Below, piece after piece: positions 39,701 through 51,005 of a stretch of 64,000 bases of DNA. The DNA lies in the NCBI RefSeq assembly GCF_030848805.1, contig NC_092368.1, forward strand, positions 4,870,441 to 4,934,440. Direction: 5' to 3'. Both the position numbers and the translations under genes were made by a program. The notes beneath the pieces were generated by a model, which ran no database searches, was not told the origin of the DNA, and saw only the letters and a program-made list of their open reading frames with translations. Within the stretch, counting starts at the first letter, position 1. Every line of letters begins with the position of its first letter. The stretch comes from Temnothorax longispinosus. Taxonomy: Eukaryota; Arthropoda; Insecta; Hymenoptera; Formicidae.

Positions 39701-40937
39701 CGGTGCCCGCTTAGTTTTAATCTACCGTCATTATTGTCGCAATCGACCTCAGAAATAGCCCAGGTAATGACCCCTTTGTTTCACGCGGCCATGATTTTGT
39801 TCCGGTCGGTCGACGTAGTTATTTTAATCCGGCGCGGAGCGTCAATAGGGAGGATAACGACGCGTAAAAATCGCGCGTAATAACGAACAGCACGGTTTGC
39901 CGGTTCGAGCGTATCGCAACGAGAAATCCGCTATTATGTCGCGTAACTACGCGGACAATGGCAGGATAATTCCAGCCGGTGGTACGCGCATCCGGCCACG
40001 TGCGACACACGCTCACACATGCACACACGTGTGTTCGTGCACACAATATGCACGTTTATCCATCCATGCTACGTAAGTCGACCGCACAATAGGGATGAGA
40101 AAGCGGAGGACAATTGACTGGTCGATCGAGAACATTTCCGCGCGGGGTTGCGTTTAACTGATTGCGGTACTGGCGACACTTGATGTCGCAAGCCTTGTCG
40201 ATATATCAAACGGTGACGTCCGCGTGTCGGATTCGTAATCCCTTTATAGAAATGGGATCTTGACTGTGATAACAAGTGATTTCGCGAACGATATCTCGCA
40301 CGGCGTTGGTGGCGGTATAAATTACGTTTCGCGCGCGCGCTTTAGGGAAATTATTTCAAGACACGAGTTTAAGACGATTGATAGGGAATGTTTTACGATA
40401 TTTAACGAGCAATAAAAGAACATTCGAAAATTAAAATCCAAGATCTTCGATAGTTTTCGATCTAGCATTGAACGGGACATACTCTCGTATATTCAGCCAA
40501 TCTTCCTTCCTTCTTTGGACATTTTTCGGAAGCTCAATTTTAGCAAAAGTAACACAGTTTTATTATTGCCAACAACAGCGCGATGATCCCCAAGGCAAAC
40601 ATTGTCGCTCACCGTCGACGATGGAACAGCAGACTTGACGTAATCCTAACACCAATTGAGATCGTTTCCACAACGGCGCGGTGACGCTACGGCGACGTCG
40701 CGCGCCGCCCGCGAGTTGCGGCGTTAACACCTGATGTCAGCCCCATCATCATGTCAGCGCGATCAGCACTTCCGTTCGACGGGGACAACCTCGAGCATTC
40801 GCAGCTGCCTGCCGCGAAACTCGCCAAGTTTCCCTCGCGCACAATTGATCCAGTCAGCGTCAGAAGGAATTACGCGGAATTCGCGCGCGCGCGCGGAAAC
40901 TCGGCGAGAGATCCCGCCGATGAAGGCTGCAATAACA

Positions 40938-40963
40938 TACAGTACACACGATTGTGTACTGTA
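40938..40963. repeat. Perfect 11-bp hairpin with CGAT loop
   Basis: TACAGTACACA pairs without mismatch to TGTGTACTGTA across a four-base loop. It lies in a CpG-rich patch. Nothing identifies it as part of an RNA gene. Confidence 0.65.
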
Positions 40964-41515
40964 CTCACCAGAGACTACTCCGCTTTGCGTTTGCGGTAGA
41001 CAAAATTTGCATAGGTAGACGCGTTCTACATACCGAGTCGTCTGCATGCGTTCAACGGGTCGTCTTCTTCGCGGTTGGAAAAATGGACGGTAAAACAAAT
41101 GTAAATGTGATTAAATTCCGCAAAGGTCTTTCTTTTTACCAACGAAATTAACGTAAATATTCCTCTGCCGGACTAGCCGAGTCAATAAGAAAACAAAATC
41201 TTGTTTTACTTTTGAAATCATTATTACCAACGCGCAGGACGCGTACAACGAAAAAGCGAGGAAGAATTAAGATAGGATCGTACTAACACGGTAACAGAAG
41301 AATATTTTACGGGGAGAGCTTGACGAGGGTATCGTTGGAGGATTTTCAGCCAACAGATTTACCGAGGTGACGTTATTATCTTGCAAGCTTTCGTGTACAA
41401 GGTAATTTTCAAGCATGCTTGATCGATCAGAACTCGTGGTATGCTTTTTGTACCATGCATATTAAGCGTTAAACGAGTGTTATTTCGTAATCAAGCAGGA
41501 AACATACATCAATAA

Positions 41516-41537
41516 ATATTTACGATATCGTAAATAT
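41516..41537. repeat. 22-bp perfect palindrome
   Basis: ATATTTACGATATCGTAAAT plus AT is an exact palindrome of 22 bases with no spacer. A symmetric protein-binding site or a chance event in AT-rich DNA are both possible. Confidence 0.7.
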
Positions 41538-44500
41538 ATCGATAATGTCCCGAACATGCATTATTGCTGTAACGACGCGGCTTTATAATATTGGACGTAA
41601 ACACGTATTGTTCGATCCAACAATTAGCCATAAATTATCGCTCCTCACAATCGACCTTTTATAATATGCGTACGCGAACAAATTTTCAGTACACAAAAGC
41701 GATCGCGCATTTCAGACGAATTTTGCCAATGATACTGTAATTTCACTATTATCATACGCGTTAGATAATGGAATATTTATGCCTAAAAGGTCATCGCATA
41801 TTTGAAATTTCCTAATAACGTGATAATTATTCTTATATTTTTTACAATAGAAAATTTTATAATTAAAAGATCAATAAAGCAAAGTGAGAGTTATAATTTA
41901 ATTTAATCAATTATACACTATGAATGAAAAGCTTATTTACAAAATAGTATGTATTTTTTGAATAACATTTTTCAGAAAATAAAAATATTGTCTTAAATAT
42001 TTTTTATTAATTTAAAGAGATAAATTTTATTTAATAAAAATCAAGGCATTGATAGTTTTTCAATCAAAAATACTGAAAATCAAAGAGACTCTTTCGAAGA
42101 TTAAATATCCGATGTATAATTCTGCTAAGCCTTATCATTCACTTAAATTCTATTTGCAATGACTATATATGAGAATATTAATTTGAGGCTTAATGGGGTG
42201 TCTGTCGGAATTGAAATTTTACCCGTGACTGGTTGTGATGAGATAGAAATGATTTTATCGAACGAAAGGGAAAAAGCGTGTCGCTGCGTAAAAACGCAGG
42301 ATCGTTCGATTCGTATCTACGTCGCAGTCGAAAATGCAATCACGACGTGTTCGTTTCAAAGGGCGCTGGAGATCGAGGACGGAGCGGCGGAGGATAAAAG
42401 GGATGGGAGAAGTGGAGGGCGATGGGGTAAAACTGCGTCCCGGCTGCGATATCACGTTGCTCGCGTTTAAGGGGTTTGAGGGCACGCCCGTTTGCATTCG
42501 CGACGAGTATCCCGCATGGTTTAAGCGCCCTCGCCAAGTGGCGTTCTCTCGTTAGCTGATGCGCCTGACGCTAAGTGCGTGACTACGCCGTATAATCTAC
42601 CGATGCATGTAATTGAAGAGCTCGTGCTATTTACTTTTCTACTATCCACGAATCATGGTTATTCATTGTAAAATTATTGCCGTTGAAGCTTATGCAGTTT
42701 ATGTATGAGTACATTACGGATTATTGTATCTTAATTCGTCGTATTTTGTCATACGAAACTAAATTTGGATTTGTAAAAGGTAGAGAATGGTTTTGGAAAA
42801 CATAAAATACATATTTTTTTGAGCTAACAGACTTCAAAGTATTATATACTGATAGTAAAGTCCACGATTTTGATTCATCTATATTAACATAAAAATGTAA
42901 AAAAATAATCACTGCACATGCAATTTAATACTTGAGGCAATAAATAATATGCAACATGGAAACAAAGTTTTGATTTGTGCGAACGTCAGGGAGAGAGAGA
43001 GGCACCGTAATTCTTTTTTCGAGTGTGGGTCGTCTATAAATCCTAATATTTTTATCGTGAATCATACATTATTCGGGAATGTACACAGCTCGCGCGCTTT
43101 TAGTAGGTCAGTGTATCATTTTATTCGCGCGAGAGAACGTTCGCTCGTAGTAAACGCAGCTCGTTCGGCGAACGTCGGGACTTTAAAGAGAATTTAAAGC
43201 TCCGCATCCCCACAAGGAAATGATCCGTTGGCGCGCGGACGAAGAATGGTTTTGGAAAACCCGTTTTCGTGGCGCTTACTGCCGCAACGATTTCGCGGCT
43301 ACATTTTACGACGACACAGAACACCGCAATTGTATACCGTTAAAACTAAAATATCGTCGCTGAGATAAAACCGCAGCTCCTTCAAACGGGATGCCGTTTC
43401 TCTTTCGGATCACTGCAGTTTTCTCTCCCCGACTTGTCCTGATTGAACTGCGTTCATCTAACTTTGTCCTAAATCCATAAAAAGAAATTTCGATGAATCT
43501 ATCTAATTAGTATTTAGAAATGTATAAATTCCGCATAAAGAATTTACACGCGAATCACGTTAAAATTTCACCGAAACTGTCTGAAAACTATCTTCAAAGT
43601 GCATTCAAAATAAGCGACTCGTATTATGTTTACCGTCGAAAAGTACCTGTAAGAAAAATCGAATCCGGACACCTTCCGTAACGATGTTAACAACTCGCCG
43701 GATTAAATAAAGCGCAATATTCTTGCCGTCCATCGAAATTTATGCGGCGGAACTGCTCTCGGTCCCATCGCGTTATGCAAAACGTGACACTCTGCGTAAC
43801 TCGATAATGTTACAACGAAAAGAAATTCGCGGTCGTGCAAGAAACGCTATTTATGGCGATGCAGCTGCAATCACGCTGTCGGAGAAATCTGTTTACAGCA
43901 CTGCCAGTGCTTTCCGCCCGAGTCGACTCTCTCAACTCGCAGTTCTGTAGGTATGAAATCCAATAATAACGCCACGACCGTTCGGCACACTCTTTTTCAA
44001 AAGCCTGTTTTCCGCACATAATCGCATATCCAGTTTTGTGGGGGAAAAAAACGCTCAGGGCAAAAGCTTTCGTTTTTTTTTTCGGCACAATATAAAAAAA
44101 ATTGGACTCGAAATCATACGCGTCACAAAAATAAAATAGAAAATACTGAACAAAAATGCAGTGATGTAATAACACTCATTTTTTATTTTTGCAATTATTT
44201 GCTGGTATCTGACCCAGATAATTAGAACTTTTAGTTTTTTGAAGAGGTACAAATGTTAATTAAATGACATACATTTTACTAGTGACATCGTGTCATTTGA
44301 TATCGCAAAACTTGTAGTCCCACACAAATTCGTTTTAGTTATAAAATAGTTACAAGGCGAGCAATTTTATAGAGTCGAAGTAAATAACAGCAACAAAGAA
44401 ATTTTTGCAATTTTATTAGACGCGATGGCAAATAAATAAAAATGCACGTGTTATACGGAATACATTCCATGTGCAAAAGAAGGCCGAAGTGTTTTTCGCG

Positions 44501-45996
44501 ATAAAAACGCAAGGTGCTTTCAAGCTCGATCGGTGATCCGGATTTTATGGGGTTGCTCAATAAAGACGATATTTACGAGGATCGAATTGGCTGTCGAACG
44601 AAGTAACGTATAACAGATGGAACGTGGGGCCGATTTGTGGCTTAACGAAATCCTTGCCCCATCGTAGTCTTGCTCGTATTCGAGGCTTTCGTGTACATCG
44701 CGACGACGTACCGGAACGGTAAACTAACAGGATGTACAAGCAACGAGATCGAAAACGTGGAAATCGAAAGGTGGAGCGCACGCCATCGCATCTCGAGTCT
44801 CCAAAGTCTTGGAGTTTCTTTCTCGTTTGCGGACGTAAAAGGTTCGCGTCCGCGAAAGACTAGAAAAGTCGTTAGAAACATAGGTACTTAGTATAGAGTA
44901 AAATAAATGAAGCTTTCGTTAGTTCATATTTATTGCTTCTTAAAAATGCATTTTGTCAAGAATACGATCAAACATGTTATGGATCATGTAACAAAAAATG
45001 CACTAATGTTATTTTAATACCTAACGATATGATGGAGATTTACCAAAATTAAATTTAATTCAAAATAAGTAGCTAACAGTATTGATGATTATTGATATAC
45101 CCGCAGCTCGAATCGAGACCGACATATTCGACACATGTCAATACAAGAAGTTAGATCATATGAAATGTCGATAGCATTAAATTTATCCGGCGAATTTAAT
45201 TAACTACTAAATTATTTTCATGTAAAATTCCAATCGGAGATGCGTTTTGTGCGACGGTGCTCAAACAACGTTCCACCGAATATTCATATTAAAACGAGTA
45301 ATATCACGGTTGCCACTTGACATAGCAATATCAATAAAGACCAGACAATGCCGTCGTGGTAATAACCGAATGAAGTTATTGCAAATTATCGTTTTATTCC
45401 GCAATTTGATACGCGATCGTAACGTGACGCAAATGACTCGTGACGTTTACTCAATAACGACGTTATTTCGTAACTGACGTGACTTTTTCTGTAACGTCGC
45501 CGCGAGAAAAATCAAAACGACATGTGATGTAACGTTATGCATGTACAATCGCCTTGCGACGGATATACGTAAGGTATGAGTGTCTTCTCGCGAAAGAGAC
45601 AACAAAACAATTTTATAGACAGAACGCGGCAGAGTATTATTCAATAGCTATCATTTAATTTTGGCTAAACTAATTGTCGTTAATTTAATTTCGTAATTCC
45701 GCATCTGCTTATTTATGTGTAATAACAATGAGACTCGAGTAAAAATTGATAGCGTCAAAATTATATAACTGTAATTCACCGTAAAAAACGGATACTAACG
45801 ATTTATCTTAGGAAGGCGATCTCTAATATCGCATATAACCGCCAGATCTGCGCATTTGCCGCGCTATCCGTGTTACAGCCGAGTTCTTTGAACGGTTAAG
45901 TCCGCTTAGAAATCTATGGCGCCATAGAGATTCGCGTCGAGACCGGGCGAACGAGCGCTCCGGGGGCCATCGTTCATAAATATCAATGCGACTTAC

Positions 45997-46129
45997 CTGT
46001 ACAGAGGTTCGCCGCTGTCCTCTTTGAACCAGAGCACCATGGAGACGGCGTCATTCGACTCGCGGGGCTGTATGTTACATGGCAGAATCGTCCTCTGGCC
46101 CGCAACTCCCTGTATCGACTCCACGGGTA
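45997..46129 (-). CDS. Internal exon of a Sidestep-like immunoglobulin-domain cell-surface protein (partial)
   Basis: The exon encodes PVESIQGVAGQRTILPCNIQ and continues through a segment containing VLWFKEDSGEPLY. It shows the B-strand cysteine (LPC) and the C-strand tryptophan (LWFK) of a V-type Ig domain. The pattern, including a polar LPC..I region then V-LWFK-(D/E)-(D/E)SG-PLY, is what I know from insect Sidestep-family proteins, membrane receptors for Beat ligands in axon and synapse guidance. On the minus strand the exon is preceded by ...TGTGTTTCAG and followed by GTAAGT, both strong splice sites. It enters after the first base of a codon and leaves after the second (AG|). It is GC-richer than its flanks. 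The open frame continues upstream of the acceptor, but that part is not Ig-like. Signal peptide, remaining Ig domains and membrane segment are not identified in the window. Another arthropod Ig receptor is possible. Confidence 0.78.
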
Positions 46130-47924
46130 CTGAAACACACATCGACGTCTCATTCAGAGGAGCGTTCACCGTCAGCGCGCGAGAAAACGAAGAATAATGA
46201 AGCGAAGAGAAATCGTCGGATAACAAAGAGTTATGGATTTTTTAGGCGGCCCGTACAACGACCCTCAAATCTCTCGAGAGGATGTCGAAAGCTCATTCTG
46301 ATATCACTGACAAGATTTCCAGATATCGTAAACTCCATATTTTACCAATCTCGGGGTTTCAGCGTATGATGTATACTTTTTCTCGCGAGATATTCAAATC
46401 TCGTGCGATTCCTTATGATTATTTAATGTTAATATTAGAGGAATCAAGCGTATCCATACTCTCGTCTACTTATGTGTGACGTTGTTTTCGGGATTACACC
46501 ACCTGGGAGACTCTTCATAATTTAAATATAGTATAATATTCTGATACGATATTTTCCTGATACCGTGACAGGATGTATTGCAAATGCGCGTTTTTCGCTT
46601 CTATATATGTTCAAATTATTTATATAAATATAAATTCAAGATTTAGGAAAACATATATATATATTTTCGTACATGGTCCGCGATTTCTAGATTTCATTCA
46701 CATTTACGATTGCTATAACTGTAGCAATATCAAGCTGTAATTCTAATGTTAACGTTTCCGCAGAAACATGGAATATTATCTTCTTGTTCATGTTATATGA
46801 TCGATACTAATACGTTTCAATATGATGCAGGATATATGTACGTACCGCGCAATACATACATAAATCATTCAAGCGAATAATTGATTTGTAAAATTATAAT
46901 GCTCGCGGTTTTTAAATGAACAACCAGCAATAAGATTAACTCAGGTATGAAGAAAATCGATTATGTCATTTGAAGTGGCTTCTTAAACACGGTTCACGAC
47001 ACTTTCTACTCCGTCGCTCGTCGACGAGTATTTCTGACAATAATGCAGATTTTTATCGAGTAACTTCCTTTTATCTCCCACAAAGACTCATGAATAATCC
47101 CTTGGCGTACTCTCCTTTAATAATTCTTATCCCCGCTAGAAATGTTTCGATCCGCACTAATAGTCATGTCGTTTTGTTGGAGCTAATAAAGCGTGACCTT
47201 TGATCTTTCACAGAATGCAATGAGATACGATATTTGTGCTAATTAGTGGCAACAGTAATATCAAAAAGGCATTTTCTCTATTTATTACGAATCATTAATA
47301 TTAATGGATTTAAATAGAAATTTGACATATAGAGCGTAATAAGTCGTATGCTAATTCGACCCTGTCAACGTTGGCAGATAAAACAGTAAATTTTCACATA
47401 AAATACTTCATTACTAATAATATGTAGTATTAGAATAAAAATACTACTGCTCTTTAATTTTTATTTAGAATGAAAATTTATGTATATCATATACACATAC
47501 AGGTAAATAATGACATCAACGGAAAGAGGAAATAAACTGTATCATTACTCTATCGTCTGAAGTTCTATAGCAGTTACAGACGTGGAAATGTGCATGTGCG
47601 TCGTGGAAACAGACGCGATGTAGAAAGTTCGTGAACGATTTTGGATTTTATTTTTCCGTAAGGCCGTAAAATGAGAGTTCTACGAAAAAGGAATTTTGCG
47701 GCATCTCGACAATTCCTTGCTCAGAAAACTTGCTCAAATCGACGCCGCGCCAGAGAGAGTCGACGATAGGATGGCCCTGTGCATGCATTTTCGTCACAAG
47801 AACATATATTACATTTATGCTGGCGTTACAATAACTTTATAGAAGTATGTGTGCTTTTGGGAGCTATAGAGAAATTGTGCAACCTAAGAGCCACCGATCT
47901 CAACAACTGTAGTGCATACGTTGT

Positions 47925-47954
47925 CACACATATACACACACACATACGCACACG
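47925..47954 (+). repeat. CA-rich short microsatellite
   Basis: About 30 bases of interrupted CA/TA dinucleotides. This is ordinary low-complexity sequence. Confidence 0.8.
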
Positions 47955-48897
47955 ACATGATATTTGTTTAGATTTGCCTATTTTCCGAAAGAAAACTCAA
48001 GACATCTTAACATTTTCACATTTGTATAAAATTTTCCATGTAAAAGAGAGAGAGGGAAAAAAGAATATATATGTCAAAAAAATCTTAAGAGATATTTTAG
48101 TTTTCAAACTGCAAGTATGCTGTACAATTAAAGTACATTTACGTAAAGTAGTTTCCTAGATATTCAATCTTTTTACTTATCCTGAAATTATTGACTTTTC
48201 ATTAACAGAGCCGAGGTCGTAATCGATGAGAAACTTTGCTTTCTGTGTATAAGTGTCTTATGGACTAGTCAGACTAGTGGTTCAATGTAAATTGAAGGAA
48301 AGAAATAAAATAGTAAGATTATAGCTAAATAAGTTAAGTTTATAGTATATAACGAGGTATATATATATAGATCTGACGTAAAAGATTCTAAATTATGTGT
48401 ATTGTATGATCCACGAATGGTTGAACTCACATAATTTCGAATGTGCTTGAATGAGCGGCAAGCAATAATGCGCAAGAACACACGATATATATGTGGAAAT
48501 GCGGGTATCTCAATATTTTACGATACGATTTTCTGCTTCGGAGGGATTTATAGTCACGGCTGATATCTTGCGAAACGAAATATCGTCGTCTATACCAAAT
48601 AGAAGCGACGATGGCGGTTGCGGCAACAGTTGCATCTGAAAGGTTGCGACGTCGTCGTCGCGGATTTTTACGCTTCGGAGTCTCTCGCCGAGCATGTAAC
48701 AAGTTATCGATACACGAATTACACGCCGCATTGTACGGTGTGCTAACCTGATAGTTCCTTAGGACTCTAAAAACTTCTTCGAACGCCATGCATTTTTTAT
48801 CGCTCGATGCAAATGTATTTTGCAAACCGCCGCGCCGATCAAAATACGTCGATTAAAACTTTGAAACAGATTAGTTTTTCCACACACCTGCTACAAG

Positions 48898-48925
48898 ATC
48901 TGATTATTCCCAGCAATAATCAGAT
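48898..48925. repeat. Perfect 11-bp hairpin
   Basis: ATCTGATTATT pairs exactly with AATAATCAGAT across the loop CCCAGC. It sits at the left edge of the AT-rich block. It could be a fragment of a small transposon end, but no second end was found. Confidence 0.6.
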
Positions 48926-50348
48926 TAAATTTGATTATACTTGATACAAATTTATATCATATCTATTTATTTATTATATAATACGGATTTAACGTAACTT
49001 CGATGTATACATTCAGAAATATAAAGATGTTTTAATGAAAAAGATTGGTATATGTGCGAATGTAAATTTATGGGTGACAATATAATGAAATATATAAACT
49101 ACAAAAACACACACACATGCAATAAAATACACACAAACTATAAATGAGATAAATTAATGGTATTTGCATGTTATGTTGTGAAATGTATAAAATGTAGTAA
49201 TTTTTTACTGTATCATTATTAATTAGTGAGTCTATAACAAACAAATATATCCATGTTAATTTTGCGTATATTGAGTATTATAGGTTATGATTGATTAAAT
49301 TATTTCACAATTTTAAAAATAAATTGCCGCACATAAATTGTACAAAGTAAACAATACATAAATAACCATGTAATCTTCGACTGTTTCATTTGAAAATGCA
49401 CATGATATTATAAATGCGCTTTGGATGATATTAAAGTAGAAAGAACACAAAAAAGAACAAAAATTATATGAAAGCATTTATGAAGATGTGAATGAACAAT
49501 AGCGAATAATATCGATAATAGCAACGTAAGAGAAGATATTTCTTGATCGCTATAGAATTTTGCAAATCTTTCTTACTTCGCATAACTCACAGAGAAATAA
49601 TTCTTACGACTTGATAATTCTTTACAAAATCATACCATTGTAACTTGTCACAATGTAAATATACATAAAATCTATAACATAGATTCGTCTTAACGTAAAG
49701 AAAAATATCAGGTACCGTATACGTTTTGTATTTATAAATTTTTTACCTATATGAATAATAATATTCAAACAAGAAATCAGCGATGCAAGTTTTGTAACAC
49801 CACGAATAATCATTAAATTTATTTAATTATATTTTATAATTTTAAATAATAATTACAATGTCGTTAAATTATTTATTGTTTGCATGTCATTAGGTCTTCA
49901 TTTTGATCCCGATAATTCAACAATTGCGTTGTTCATTAAATGCAAAATTAATGTGCCAATATATAAATTTTATATTCTTATTAAGCTCTTGCTGACACAT
50001 CATCAATGTTCCTGTTTTATAAAAAAAAAGCACGACATTCTCTGTAGTTGTTCATAAATTTCGAATAAATAATGAGCAATACCTAAATTTGTTAACAATT
50101 ATTTAAAGTTATAATTTTAATAATATATTTCGAGATCATTAAGGGAAAAGATTTTATAAAATGTTCATCAATGTCATTAAGGATCATTAAGGGAAAATTT
50201 CCTAATATATCTACATATTTATTAATTTTAATTTTAATTTTTGTATTCCTTTTTTAACCTTTATTCAACTGTTCTGCGGAAATTTATGATATACCTGTAA
50301 TATATAAGTTATCGAGCAATTATTATCATACAAACGTTTCAATTACAG

Positions 50349-50551
50349 ATAACGGAGGAGGAGTCTGACTTACTGGCGAAGAATCTGCCGAAACAAGCAT
50401 CTTGAAGCTTCGCGGTGGAGTTAAGTTCTTCGACAAACTCTCGCGAATAGCTACAGGCAAAATCGCGAAGAAGCAACTGAGATATATATCCGAATTAAAA
50501 TACGCTGCACATGTACAAATTATACACAATAGTAAATCGTTGAAAATGTAA
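50349..50551 (+). pseudogene. Frameshifted C-terminal exon of a luciferase-like / 4-coumarate-CoA-ligase-like acyl-CoA synthetase
   Basis: A plausible acceptor (CAATTACAG) precedes ITEEESDLLAKNLPKQAS, which then meets a stop. One base off, the frame continues as KLRGGVKFF and DKLSRIATGKIAKKQLR, then about 22 further residues to a stop at 50549. In ANL adenylating enzymes (insect luciferases, 4-coumarate-CoA ligases and relatives) the C-terminal lid reads TEEEI..YVA...., then (K)KLRGGV.F.(D), then a TGKI..K.LR motif. The lysine of that last motif is the catalytic adenylation lysine, and it is still present here. The two halves fit that order exactly except for a missing base near 50400-50402. 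The islet is GC-richer than the surrounding AT-rich DNA. It is probably a decayed gene copy, although an assembly indel could also explain it. No upstream exons were found. Many such enzymes carry a peroxisomal C-terminal signal, but none is present here. Confidence 0.72.
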
Positions 50552-50917
50552 TTTACTAAAAATGTTTAACACAGGTGCTTAGTAAAAATGTTGACTAGAA
50601 AGGCAGTAATTTTCAGTGCGAGATGTGTTAAATAAATGAAAATGTAGAAACTGCTCTTATACATACTCCATATTTTATAAAATTATAAAAAATATTCCTT
50701 CCTTCAAACACAACACTTTTCGTTCATTATATGTATACCTTTTTTTTCTACTGGCAAAACATGTAAAAGAACTTCTACCTAGCTAGTCATCAAGCAAAAT
50801 TTAACGAAATTATATACTTAATAATGTGAAATTTATGCGCTCTTCTACAAAAAAGTGCATCTATTTCGCTAACACAACATGAGTTTATCAATGTGTAGTG
50901 GAAAAAAAGTATACATA

Positions 50918-51005
50918 CTTCGGACTGGTGGTCATGGATAAACTTTCATAAACAAGTACCAGCAGAGTCGCGAGAAAACAGTTGCGAGAACTATTTAAAA
51001 ATTAA
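50918..51005 (+). pseudogene. Second, more decayed copy of the same acyl-CoA-synthetase C-terminal exon
   Basis: From 50934 the frame reads MDKLS, a TAA stop, then TSTSRVARKQLRELFKN and a stop at 51003. It aligns without gaps to DKLSRIATGKIAKKQLR of the copy at 50349-50551. DKLS, the alanine and KQLR are identical, with I/V and K/R exchanges. The conserved glycine has become serine and the catalytic lysine has become arginine, and an in-frame stop interrupts it, so it cannot encode an active enzyme. Upstream, CTTCGG then GGTGGT recalls the LR-GG motif, with small deletions. The two copies lie about 0.5 kb apart in the same orientation, which suggests tandem gene duplication followed by decay. 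A chance resemblance is unlikely because the codon differences follow amino-acid conservation. Confidence 0.6.

Larger units (their letters stand above)
36757..45996. other. Non-coding stretch, possibly intron of the minus-strand Ig gene
   Basis: CpG-rich patches at 37.1-38.8, 39.7-40.3 and 40.6-41.1 kb separate AT-rich sequence. If the Ig exon at 45997 belongs to a gene running toward lower coordinates, this would be its downstream intron. I searched it for the second half of the Ig domain (a D-x-G-x-Y-x-C motif) on the minus strand and found none. A short 34-codon frame at 38607-38711 is reported as a finding only. Confidence 0.5.
46130..50348. other. Non-coding stretch, possibly the upstream intron of the Ig gene
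   Basis: This includes a GC-richer patch at 48.5-48.85 kb with minus-strand frames I could not assign. From about 48.88 kb it becomes a strongly AT-rich block. No signal-peptide exon ending in the phase needed by the Ig exon was found. Confidence 0.5.

Noticed and set aside
48510..48825. Minus-strand segment with CMAFEEVFRVLRNYQ followed by CAG|GTTAGC, considered as an upstream exon of the Ig gene
   Set aside because: The intron phase (0) does not match the phase needed by the Ig exon, the donor is weak, and the sequence is not signal-peptide-like.
50326..50529. Minus-strand frame that resembles a signal peptide (contains YLSCFFAILPVAIRESLS), with a similar reading in the second islet
   Set aside because: It is the antisense shadow of the acyl-CoA-synthetase exon copies. 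The plus-strand reading explains both islets with family motifs, while the minus frame has no ATG and is stopped in the second copy.
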